A stretch of DNA of 64,000 bases from Methanomethylovorans sp041447285 (lineage in GTDB: Archaea > Halobacteriota > Methanosarcinia > Methanosarcinales > Methanosarcinaceae): NCBI RefSeq assembly GCF_041447285.1, contig NZ_JBGMEB010000026.1, positions 1 through 64,000 on the forward strand, in the 5' to 3' direction. Below are positions 8,169 through 15,249 of this stretch, piece after piece; position 1 is the first letter of the stretch, and the number at the start of each line of letters is the position of its first letter. The translations under genes were made by a program, and so were the position numbers. A model generated the notes under the pieces. It made no database searches, was not told where the DNA came from, and saw only the letters and a list, made by a program, of their open reading frames with translations.

Positions 8169-10004
8169 TCATTCAAGCTTTTCGCCACATTGCATACAGA
8201 ATTTTTCTCCTTCTTCCGCATCTCTACCGCATTTTGGACATTTCTTCTTCCCTGCACCGATATTCGAGCGCTGTATAACACTATCCTGAATGGTAGTGGT
8301 GCTGGTAATGTTGTATTGAGTAGTGGCCGTGTCCACAAAGAGATTTACATCTGTTCTTTTTTGGATCTCTTCAAGCATCTTATGATAGAAACCTGTAAGT
8401 GCTTCTTCTTTCTGAGCCCAGGCTTTAAGTATCAGGCGAGATTTACGTTTCCCAACTACTTCCACATAGGCTGCATATTCCATACCTGAAACACCTTCAG
8501 CGAAGAACCTTGCAACACCTGTGAAAAGCTGCGGCGTAGAAGTCGTTTCCGGATTTAGCATGTACAGGTTCAAGTCCCTGAGCACTCTTGAAGAGATATC
8601 AAAAAGATTCTCTGCAGGAATATCGAGGTCAAGGCTTTCTTCTTCTGCCACAAGCATCTTGTTAACCTTTTGCCTCCAGGCATCTTCATGGATTTCCCGT
8701 CTTCTTAGCACAGGGCAGATAATGCTTACCATCTTGCTTACAATATCGCCTTTTCTTCTTTTCCTCAGGCTATAGTCATAATATGTAATGGAACCTGAGA
8801 TCGCACAATCACCGCATTCGCCTGTGGGACGTATCTCGAATGTCGCTGTTTTACTTTCACCTGGTTCCAGCATGGAGATGGTCTTTTCCTTCTCCTGCAT
8901 ATAGAATACATCAGGAACGAACAAATCCACTTTTATGTCACCTATCGGGTCTTTGGAAAGGTTCTCAACTTTTACCTTATACTGGATAGAGGCACCTGCA
9001 TATTGGAATGCTGATTTTACCACAATAGGAATTCCGTTCTTCCCGGTTACAGGAGGTGTATTAACAGATTCAGTTATCTTTTTCTGTGGCTTTTCAGTGG
9101 GCAGGGGTGGTGACATTACAGGAGTGGACTCAACAACTACTGGTGGAGCTTTGCTAACTTTATTTATAACAACTGGTTCCACTGTCTTTTTTTGCTTAGT
9201 GCCCTTTTTCTTACCTTTGAGAAGGAGTACTAAGAATAGCAGAAGGAACACCACCACAACAAGAATCATTAACAGGCCCAGGACACCATATATTGCATCA
9301 TCAGTCTGGGTAGAGTCACTATATCCCGTACCGGAAATGTCAGTGATCGTTGAAAGCGTGCGTGGATGATAGTATACCACCCCGGCATAAACATAGACGC
9401 TCTCTTCCAGACTCTGGTATCCTACTTTGGAGAGTCCTATAGTGTGGGTGCCTGCCTGCACATCATATATCCAAAAATAGTCAGAGCCGGTCGTACCCAT
9501 ATAGTAACCATCCAGATATACTTCCACTCCCGGAGGTGTGGTAGTTATGGCAATGGAACCAGTAGTGGAGGTGGTGGAAGTAGTAGATGTGGTAGAGGCA
9601 GTATCAGTAGTGTACGTTTCTTCTGAACTAACCTCTACATTAGAGATCAACACATAATTAATATAATAAGCGTCAGTGTACAGGCTGTCAATGTCAAAAT
9701 CAATACTGATCTTGTCATCATAGTATGAGAAATGCGTTCCGGGACTGTAAATCTGGTCAATGAGCACAACTGAGCCATAAGTAATCGAAAGTTCCACAGT
9801 ATTGCTGTAAGTGTCCACTGAGTATACATTCAAGTAATAGCCATTGTCCACTTCAATGAAACTGTATTCCATCAGAGGAATGCTATCGTCATAGTAAGTG
9901 TAGTCACTGAGGGGAATTATACCGTCAGCTGAACTTGCCAAGGGGATGGCAAATATAGACAGCAAGAGAAATAATGCATAGGTATAGGACTTGTGGATCA
10001 GCAT
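8169..10004 (-). CDS. PEGA-domain membrane protein with C-terminal zinc ribbon
   Basis: A single-spanning protein of about 611 residues. In order: signal peptide (YALFLLLSIFAIPLASSA), N-terminal extracellular domain, Ser/Thr linker (about 135-148), PEGA domain (about 149-218, 'PPGVEVYLDGYYMG...GTHTIGLSKVGYQ'), TM helix (about 238-263), Lys-rich cytoplasmic stretch, a NEW3/CARDB-like domain (about 310-400), an unrecognised domain, and a C-terminal zinc ribbon (CPKCG...CMQCGEKLE). Both ends of the cell membrane are thus contacted. The start at 10004 is preferred (GGATGTGGC before the ATG); TTG at 10022 or ATG at 10013 are alternatives. It follows the SPFH gene directly, and that protein ends in a similar zinc ribbon. 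Confidence 0.75.
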   Translation of the reverse strand: MLIHKSYTYALFLLLSIFAIPLASSADGIIPLSDYTYYDDSIPLMEYSFIEVDNGYYLNVYSVDTYSNTVELSITYGSVVLIDQIYSPGTHFSYYDDKISIDFDIDSLYTDAYYINYVLISNVEVSSEETYTTDTASTTSTTSTTSTTGSIAITTTPPGVEVYLDGYYMGTTGSDYFWIYDVQAGTHTIGLSKVGYQSLEESVYVYAGVVYYHPRTLSTITDISGTGYSDSTQTDDAIYGVLGLLMILVVVVFLLLFLVLLLKGKKKGTKQKKTVEPVVINKVSKAPPVVVESTPVMSPPLPTEKPQKKITESVNTPPVTGKNGIPIVVKSAFQYAGASIQYKVKVENLSKDPIGDIKVDLFVPDVFYMQEKEKTISMLEPGESKTATFEIRPTGECGDCAISGSITYYDYSLRKRRKGDIVSKMVSIICPVLRRREIHEDAWRQKVNKMLVAEEESLDLDIPAENLFDISSRVLRDLNLYMLNPETTSTPQLFTGVARFFAEGVSGMEYAAYVEVVGKRKSRLILKAWAQKEEALTGFYHKMLEEIQKRTDVNLFVDTATTQYNITSTTTIQDSVIQRSNIGAGKKKCPKCGRDAEEGEKFCMQCGEKLE

Positions 10005-10022
10005 ATGCCACATCCTTTCCAA

Positions 10023-11309
10023 TCACTCAAGCTTTTTTCCGCACTGGCTGCAGAAACTCGCCTCTGCAGGAATTGTGGAGCCACACCCGGAACACCGCTT
10101 TACAGCAGAGCCACCTTTTGAACTTGCAGCACCCATCAAACCCGCATCCAGTTCATGTCTTCTGTAGGCATCAGCGCGCTCCCGGTCTTCGACATCCATC
10201 ATAAAGGAAACCTTATCTTCCTTTGCCATAACCTCACTCTGTTTTACTTTGGCAAGGGCTTCTAACTGCTCTGATGACAGTTTTGCGTACTCTCTGCCTT
10301 CACTTATGGTCTTGGCAACATCAGCACCGCCGGTACTAGTAACAGCACTGATGTAATCCATGTCCCTGTAATGCTCCCGGTCCTTCATATCCTGTTCTAC
10401 TTCAAGTTCCGCACGCATTCCTTTTGCCTTTGAGATATGCAGTTGATCTTTAAGTGCTATGGCATCTAAGGCTTCTTTCATATCTGTTTCATGGCGCAGC
10501 CTTTCAAGTTCCAACCGGGCTTCTTCTTCTTTCAGGCGTTCCTCACGGACAAATTCACTTCTTACGGCTGTTGGAGCTTGTGATGCCCGTACCTGTGCTA
10601 CATCTACCCGCCCAAAGCGCTCGTATTTTCCTTCTTCTCCAAGTGTCTTAAGCTCAGCAAGTTCTTCTTCAGTCTGGAACTGGTTAGTTGCCTCCATAAC
10701 CCTGCCGTATGATCCCAGGTCCCATTGTATTGTATACCTGAGCATTTCCAGCCCCCACATTTCCAACGTAGAACGCAGCTTCATTTCCAGTTCGTTCTCC
10801 AGACGCATCCGCAGTTCCCTATTACCATAGATGTTCTCTATGTTCTCGGTCCTGACCTCCGGCTCAAGTACAAGCGTGATGACCTCGCTTTCCAGGCGTT
10901 TGTAGACATCCTGCACACTTAAACTCCGCTCTCCATCTTTATCAGATGTCGTGTAGGCGAAGATCATCTGGAACAAACGTTTTATCTCCATGACCCTGAA
11001 CCTGAGCACGCCACTACACGATAAGCTCTGGTTGTCTGCTGTCCAGAGTTTTGAACATTTCCATTGCAGGTCTTTAGGTGATGTATCTATAAGGGCAACA
11101 TCCACATCCTTGCGGATAGTGCCGGGACTTAGCAAACCACCCACACTTAGTTTCCCACTTTCGATAACTTCCTCTATCTCCCCTTCCTTGATCAGCACAC
11201 CTTTTTCGTTTGGAGAGAGGATCACAGATTTTCTGAAAAACCCATCCACGTTCTTCTTTGGAACTACCCTAGCTAATTCATCTGGCTGTCTTTTCCATTT
11301 GAAGGCCAT
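10023..11309 (-). CDS. SPFH/band-7 domain protein with C-terminal zinc ribbon
   Basis: A 428-residue protein. Residues about 20-210 read as an SPFH/band-7 domain ('KGVLIKEGEIEEVIESGKLSVGG', 'FRVMEIKRLFQMIFAY', '...ELEMKLRSTLEMWGLEMLRYTIQWDLGSY'). Charged coiled coil follows (about 215-390), then a zinc ribbon at the end (CSGCGSTIPAEASFCSQCGKKLE pattern with two Cys pairs). There is no membrane helix, which resembles the virion core/YdjI-type SPFH proteins rather than stomatins. GGGGGAA precedes the ATG. It is the first gene of a leftward pair and is transcribed divergently from the ESCRT-III/Vps4-like operon across a 117-bp spacer. A scaffold or membrane-microdomain role is inferred from the family. 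Confidence 0.8.
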   Translation of the reverse strand: MAFKWKRQPDELARVVPKKNVDGFFRKSVILSPNEKGVLIKEGEIEEVIESGKLSVGGLLSPGTIRKDVDVALIDTSPKDLQWKCSKLWTADNQSLSCSGVLRFRVMEIKRLFQMIFAYTTSDKDGERSLSVQDVYKRLESEVITLVLEPEVRTENIENIYGNRELRMRLENELEMKLRSTLEMWGLEMLRYTIQWDLGSYGRVMEATNQFQTEEELAELKTLGEEGKYERFGRVDVAQVRASQAPTAVRSEFVREERLKEEEARLELERLRHETDMKEALDAIALKDQLHISKAKGMRAELEVEQDMKDREHYRDMDYISAVTSTGGADVAKTISEGREYAKLSSEQLEALAKVKQSEVMAKEDKVSFMMDVEDRERADAYRRHELDAGLMGAASSKGGSAVKRCSGCGSTIPAEASFCSQCGKKLE

Positions 11310-11426
11310 TTGTGTTCCCCCACACTATTCTATAATTATTAATCGGTAAAGATTATATATATGGTTTTGCCAAAGTATTAAATGGTAAACATTTGTGGGA
11401 AATGACAACTTCCAAAGGGAGTTAAC
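11310..11426. promoter_or_regulatory. divergent promoter region between SPFH and ESCRT-like operons
   Basis: The 117-bp spacer holds one clear AT-rich box (gattatatatatgg, about 11351-11364) that can serve either direction. It also holds an imperfect inverted repeat TTTGCCA (11366-11372) / TGGTAAA (11383-11389), one mismatch. The small ribbon-helix-helix protein encoded immediately downstream is a plausible ligand for this site and could co-regulate both sides. Confidence 0.4.
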
Positions 11427-11582
11427 ATGAACAGATCATATCCTGTGAGCGCGAGGGTTTCTGAGGATATCAACCAGTATCTTGAAAAACTGGTGAATTC
11501 CGGACAGGCTATCAATAAATCTGAGGCTGTAAAGCTGTGCATCAGATATGCCAAGCAGATGAAGATGGAGGAGGTCATATAA
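11427..11582 (+). CDS. ribbon-helix-helix (CopG/MetJ-like) DNA-binding protein, 51 residues
   Basis: ATG at 11427 preceded by AAAGGGAG at good distance; stop TAA at 11580-11582. The translation begins MNRSYPVSARVSEDINQYL and has the CopG-type layout: one short beta strand (SYPVSARVS), then helix A (EDINQYLEKLVNSG) and helix B (NKSEAVKLCIRYAKQM). RHH proteins bind DNA as dimers and usually autoregulate. The stop touches the GTG of the next gene, and the next gene's GGAGG lies in its last codons, so it is the first gene of the ESCRT-III/Vps4-like operon and the most likely operon regulator. A toxin-antitoxin antitoxin is the other usual role, but no toxin gene follows. Confidence 0.7.
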   Translation: MNRSYPVSARVSEDINQYLEKLVNSGQAINKSEAVKLCIRYAKQMKMEEVI

Positions 11583-12152
11583 GTGGAGATCAACAACCCT
11601 TTCAAGAAAGTGTCACCTGATGAGCTCAAAACCAAACTTGCCATTTCGGAACAAAGGCTCTCAGCCAGAGAGAAAGAACTGGTCAAAAAGAAAAATAAAG
11701 CACGTGAAGAAGCAAAGAATGCACTTTCTGAAGGCAACGACAGAGAATTCAGAGTGGCTTCAAGGCGCTATTCTCTGGTGGACGGGCAGGTAAATACCAT
11801 TGGCAGCATGGTGGAAATGGCGCAGTCCATGACCGATGTTATAGAAATGCAAACTGGTCTTAAAGAAGTCGTAGAGATCGGCCAGGACCTGGGCAAATGG
11901 CAGAAACAATTGGGATTTGACACGAATAAGATGGAAAGTGCCATCACGAACATTCGTACCTCTATGGAAAAGGTCAACACGGCTACGAGCATGATGACCT
12001 CTTCGATGGATGTTGCGATGAGCGGAAATACTGAACTGAGTGAAATGCAGGATGCTCTGCGGTCTGAACTCCTTGCAGAGCTTAGTGGTGAAAAGGCATC
12101 AGAGGATAAGCTTTCAAAGAAGATAGAGTCGGAGCTATCTGAAAGCAAATAA
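11583..12152 (+). CDS. ESCRT-III / Snf7 (CdvB)-like protein
   Basis: A 189-residue, almost wholly helical protein starting at GTG with GGAGGAGGT upstream. The pattern matches Vps2/CHMP-type ESCRT-III proteins: a basic helical hairpin (about 15-75, 'ISEQRLSAREKELVKKKNKA' then 'NDREFRVASRRYSLV'), then amphipathic helices with the spacing seen in Snf7 proteins (LVDGQVNTIGSMVEMAQSM, KMESAITNIRTSMEKV), and an acidic C-terminal half. The C-terminal 'DALRSELLAELSGEK' resembles a MIT-interacting motif (LxxxLLxxL type). No signal peptide or TM. Immediately followed by an MIT-AAA (Vps4-like) ATPase, the partner expected for ESCRT-III. The fold assignment rests on pattern and context; a structure prediction would decide it. 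Confidence 0.65.
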   Translation: MEINNPFKKVSPDELKTKLAISEQRLSAREKELVKKKNKAREEAKNALSEGNDREFRVASRRYSLVDGQVNTIGSMVEMAQSMTDVIEMQTGLKEVVEIGQDLGKWQKQLGFDTNKMESAITNIRTSMEKVNTATSMMTSSMDVAMSGNTELSEMQDALRSELLAELSGEKASEDKLSKKIESELSESK

Positions 12153-12180
12153 ATTTATTTTGTTAACTTGAGGTGCTAAC

Positions 12181-13344
12181 TTGGCTGCATCAAGTTCCAT
12201 GGCGGCAGAGGCTCGGGGATACGCCAGAGTGGCAAAGGAGCTGGAAGACTCCGGAGAGCTGGAACGGGCACGTACTTTGTATCTCAAAGCTGCGAAGCTG
12301 TACAATGAAGCGTCTAAAACAACAGATGATGCTACAGACAGAAACATCCAGAGAGATCTGGCTGAACATCTGCTGGAAAGAGCACAGTCTATAAGACAGA
12401 CAGAAGTACAGCATTCTGGCAAAGAAAGAGGAAAAGGAAATGGTGATGAAAGTTCTCTCTCTAAAGAGGACCTTTTTCTCAAACAGATCCCGGATGTGGG
12501 CTTTGCTGATATAGGCGGCCTGGAGAACGTAAAGGAAGAAATCAGAAAGTCTATCATATATCCCTTCACTCATAAAGAGCTGTACAAGTTGTACGGGCAG
12601 AAGGCAGGAGAAGGCATATTACTATATGGCCCTCCAGGTTGTGGAAAGACCATGATGGCTAAGGCTGCTGCAAAAGAATGTGGTGCTGATTTCATAAGTG
12701 TCAAGACCAGCAGTATAGTAAGCAAATGGGTGGGAGCTTCAGAGAAGAATATAAAGCAGGTATTTGATACCGCCAGAGGCAGTGAAAGAGCTATAATATT
12801 TTTCGACGAGATAGATTCCATTGCAGTGCGGCGTAGTGAAAGTGAGGATTATGCAAAACGTGTGGTTAATGAGTTGCTGGCGCAGATGGATGGAGTGGAT
12901 ACTTCACATGACAATCTGCTTGTGCTTGCTGCGACAAACGAACCCTGGGCTATAGATCCGGCTTTGCGAAGGCCGGGACGCTTCAGTAAACTGGTATTCA
13001 TTCCCGAACCTGATATGGAAGCAAGGATGGCTATTTTCGGCATACAGCTTAAGAAGCGTCCTATTGCAGAGGATGTGAACGTGCAGGAACTTGCACGCGT
13101 CACAGGATCTTATTCAGGTGCGGATATCTCTGCCATCTGCAAAGAAGCTGCGGATATTCCTCTGGGTGAGGCATTAAGAGGAGGAAAACCACGCAAAATA
13201 AAGATGCAGGATTTCCTGCAGGCGATAAAGCAGAGGAAACCTTCCATTCTCAGCTGGTACATTGAGGCAAAGGATCAGATCATGGACACCGGAGAAACAG
13301 ATGCTTTTGAGGATATTCTTAAAAGAGAACTGGATGCAAGGTGA
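12181..13344 (+). CDS. Vps4/CdvC-like AAA ATPase with MIT-like N-terminal domain
   Basis: A 387-residue meiotic-clade-type AAA ATPase that would disassemble ESCRT-III-like polymers. Residues about 5-70 are a three-helix MIT/TPR-like hairpin ('AAEARGYARVAKELEDSGEL', 'ARTLYLKAAKLYNEA', 'RDLAEHLLERAQS'). A charged linker (75-97) follows, then the AAA module: 'DIGGLENVKEEIRKS' at 110-124, Walker A GPPGCGKT 150-157, pore loop SKWVG 181-185, Walker B FFDEID 207-212, sensor-1 N253, arginine fingers in RRPGR 263-267, then the small helical domain and C-terminal helix ('WYIEAKDQIMDTGE'). Start TTG at 12181, with TTGAGGTG 6 nt upstream; ATG at codon 7 is the alternative. The pairing with the upstream Snf7-like gene sets it apart from Cdc48/PAN. 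Confidence 0.8.
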   Translation: MAASSSMAAEARGYARVAKELEDSGELERARTLYLKAAKLYNEASKTTDDATDRNIQRDLAEHLLERAQSIRQTEVQHSGKERGKGNGDESSLSKEDLFLKQIPDVGFADIGGLENVKEEIRKSIIYPFTHKELYKLYGQKAGEGILLYGPPGCGKTMMAKAAAKECGADFISVKTSSIVSKWVGASEKNIKQVFDTARGSERAIIFFDEIDSIAVRRSESEDYAKRVVNELLAQMDGVDTSHDNLLVLAATNEPWAIDPALRRPGRFSKLVFIPEPDMEARMAIFGIQLKKRPIAEDVNVQELARVTGSYSGADISAICKEAADIPLGEALRGGKPRKIKMQDFLQAIKQRKPSILSWYIEAKDQIMDTGETDAFEDILKRELDAR

Positions 13345-13395
13345 ATAGTTACTAAAAGATCAGATTAGACAATAAGATAAACGGGGAGTGGAGAT

Positions 13396-14706
13396 ATGAC
13401 AGCAGTTGAAGAGCCAGCGGAGCTACAGGCAAGGAACAGGAAAACTGTTCAGGAACATCTGGAGCAAGCATATGCTGCTGTAGACGGATTGATCAGAAAA
13501 AGTTATAGCAGGCATGATATGGAAACAACATCCCTTCTAAGGGACCTGAGGTCTAATATCAATAACCTGCTTCCGGAGATCAGATCTTCCGGCCTTGATA
13601 CATTCCACAGCAGGAAAGGTAACTTAGACGATTTTTATGCTTCAGAGAAACGCTTCATTGAGAGTTCAGAAAGATTCTACCAAACTGTAACTTCCTCTTC
13701 TGAGGACATAGATGTTTTTAAATTGCAGCAGCTGCTCACAGCAATACAGAGAAATTTCAGGGAGATAATACCTGTTTCTGATGACGTGGTAAAGGATTTC
13801 AAGATTAGGGCAGGCATCAGTGTTGTTAGCGAGCCGGTCAAAGAGACCTCTGCTACTGTAAAAGCTTTCGGGATCTGTAGAGAAGTTCCAACAAATGCAG
13901 AAATATCTTCAGGCCCCTCTACTATGGAGATATTCGGCATCCACAGGGAAACACCAATAGATACAAGAACTTCTCCTACTGGTCAGAGCATGGGCATACC
14001 TATGGCCAGCAGTTCATATAATGTGACTATAGAGCCGGATGGCAGAGAACTTCCACCTCATCTGCTTGCCAGCCTATATAGTTATTTTAACTTACTGGAA
14101 CAGAAGTATTCAACCAACCATCCTGAAATATCAGCAAATGATGTGTACATTGGGGACAAGAGATGGGAATTTGAAAAAGGGGAGAGATACATAAGAGGAT
14201 ACATATACGATAGCCTTTTCAGTAAAACTATTACTTTTTATACTGTATTCAAGCCTTTTGAGAGCCTTAAACAAATAACTGAGTTCATGCAGAAAGAAGC
14301 GGACAGGGTACCATCCGGGCAATATCTCAGCCTCTGTGTAGTGGGTGTTGAGTGGCCAGAAGACATTATAAAATGGGCAGCATCTTTCTTTCATCTGCGA
14401 ATGTCGCTTTTCATTTATGATCTTGCAACAGGTGTTTTTTGTTTTAACAAAGAGCTGAAACAATCAGAAAGATTTGCTTTCTGGCACAATATGGATAAGG
14501 AAACTTCCAAATTGTATGACCAGCTTCTTGAAATACTTGAACAATATGGAGCTATAAGCATTGTTGAAGCTTCAAAGGAACTGGGAATGGAACAGAAAAG
14601 CACTGCAGAGTATTTTAAGAAGCTTTTAAAGGCAGGAGCGCTTGTGGATGTAGGATTTGGAGAACACAAATATGCTCTTTCCATATCAGCATCAAAAAAG
14701 GATTGA
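13396..14706 (+). CDS. unknown helical protein with C-terminal winged helix
   Basis: A 436-residue protein I do not recognise. Residues 1-135 are strongly helical and charged. Residues about 150-195 contain an imperfect internal duplication ('AFGICREVPTNAEISS' and 'IFGIHRETPIDTRTS'). Residues about 210-365 look like a mixed alpha/beta domain ('YIRGYIYDSLFSKTITFYTVFKPF', 'QYLSLCVVGVEWPEDIIKWAAS'). Residues about 370-432 form a winged helix ('LLEILEQYGAISIVEASKELG', 'QKSTAEYFKKLLKAGALVD'). ESCRT-III recruiters such as Vps25 and Asgard ESCRT-II-like proteins contain winged helices, so a recruiter role is conceivable but not shown. GGGGAGTGGAG precedes the ATG; it lies 51 bp after the Vps4-like gene, most likely as the last gene of that operon. 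Confidence 0.7.
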   Translation: MTAVEEPAELQARNRKTVQEHLEQAYAAVDGLIRKSYSRHDMETTSLLRDLRSNINNLLPEIRSSGLDTFHSRKGNLDDFYASEKRFIESSERFYQTVTSSSEDIDVFKLQQLLTAIQRNFREIIPVSDDVVKDFKIRAGISVVSEPVKETSATVKAFGICREVPTNAEISSGPSTMEIFGIHRETPIDTRTSPTGQSMGIPMASSSYNVTIEPDGRELPPHLLASLYSYFNLLEQKYSTNHPEISANDVYIGDKRWEFEKGERYIRGYIYDSLFSKTITFYTVFKPFESLKQITEFMQKEADRVPSGQYLSLCVVGVEWPEDIIKWAASFFHLRMSLFIYDLATGVFCFNKELKQSERFAFWHNMDKETSKLYDQLLEILEQYGAISIVEASKELGMEQKSTAEYFKKLLKAGALVDVGFGEHKYALSISASKKD

Positions 14707-14798
14707 AACTACAGTTTCAAGAATGATATCACGGATGAACTTTGAATAGAATCAAGAATAAGAAATAGAAAATATAAAAGTGAATGATCCTAGCAGGA

Positions 14799-15191
14799 TC
14801 ACTCTTCGGTCTTGCCGCCACCGACGATCTCTTCGATGGACTTTTCGCCGTACTCAACAACCTTGGTGTTGATCTGGATGATATCAGGAGAGATTTCCTT
14901 TCCGTGCATCATCTTTCTGCGGCGCATGCCATTGGCCTTAGGCACATAACCCACACCAGTAGCAACAAGAATTCTCTTTCTCTTTGGTCCTGGAAGGTCT
15001 GGTCTCATGACCATTCCACTCTTGTCACTTCCACCGGTGATCAAGAGCTTGTATCCTGCAAGACCAACTACAGAGCCATCAATATCCTGGCCTATTGCCT
15101 TTCCGATGAACTTATTTGCTTCAGGACCCTTCACATCGAATTGATAGCTCTTTGTTTTTGGATCTGAAACGACTACTTTAAAATCTGCCAA
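14799..15191 (-). CDS. rps6e: 30S ribosomal protein S6e
   Basis: A 130-residue archaeal S6e, the usual length for the archaeal form without the eukaryotic C-terminal extension. Seen: N-terminal 'MADFKVVVSDPKTKSYQFDV', the central 'IGQDIDGSVVGLAGYKLLITGGSDKSGMVMRPDLPG' region diagnostic for the family, and 'GMRRRKMMHGKEI' basic patch. It is part of the small subunit. A GGAGG ribosome binding site is present upstream. It lies downstream of aIF5B in the conserved L7Ae-S28e-L24e-NDK-IF2-S6e order. Confidence 0.95.
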   Translation of the reverse strand: MADFKVVVSDPKTKSYQFDVKGPEANKFIGKAIGQDIDGSVVGLAGYKLLITGGSDKSGMVMRPDLPGPKRKRILVATGVGYVPKANGMRRRKMMHGKEISPDIIQINTKVVEYGEKSIEEIVGGGKTEE

Positions 15192-15249
15192 CTTTATTCC
15201 TCCGAATTGTTATAAATCCTTGTAATTTATGCAATATGATATCTGTTCT

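Noticed and set aside
12181..13344. Reading the AAA ATPase as proteasome-activating nucleotidase or Cdc48
   Set aside because: Only one AAA module, an MIT-like helical N-terminus instead of OB/coiled-coil or N-D1-D2 domains, and an ESCRT-III-like partner gene.
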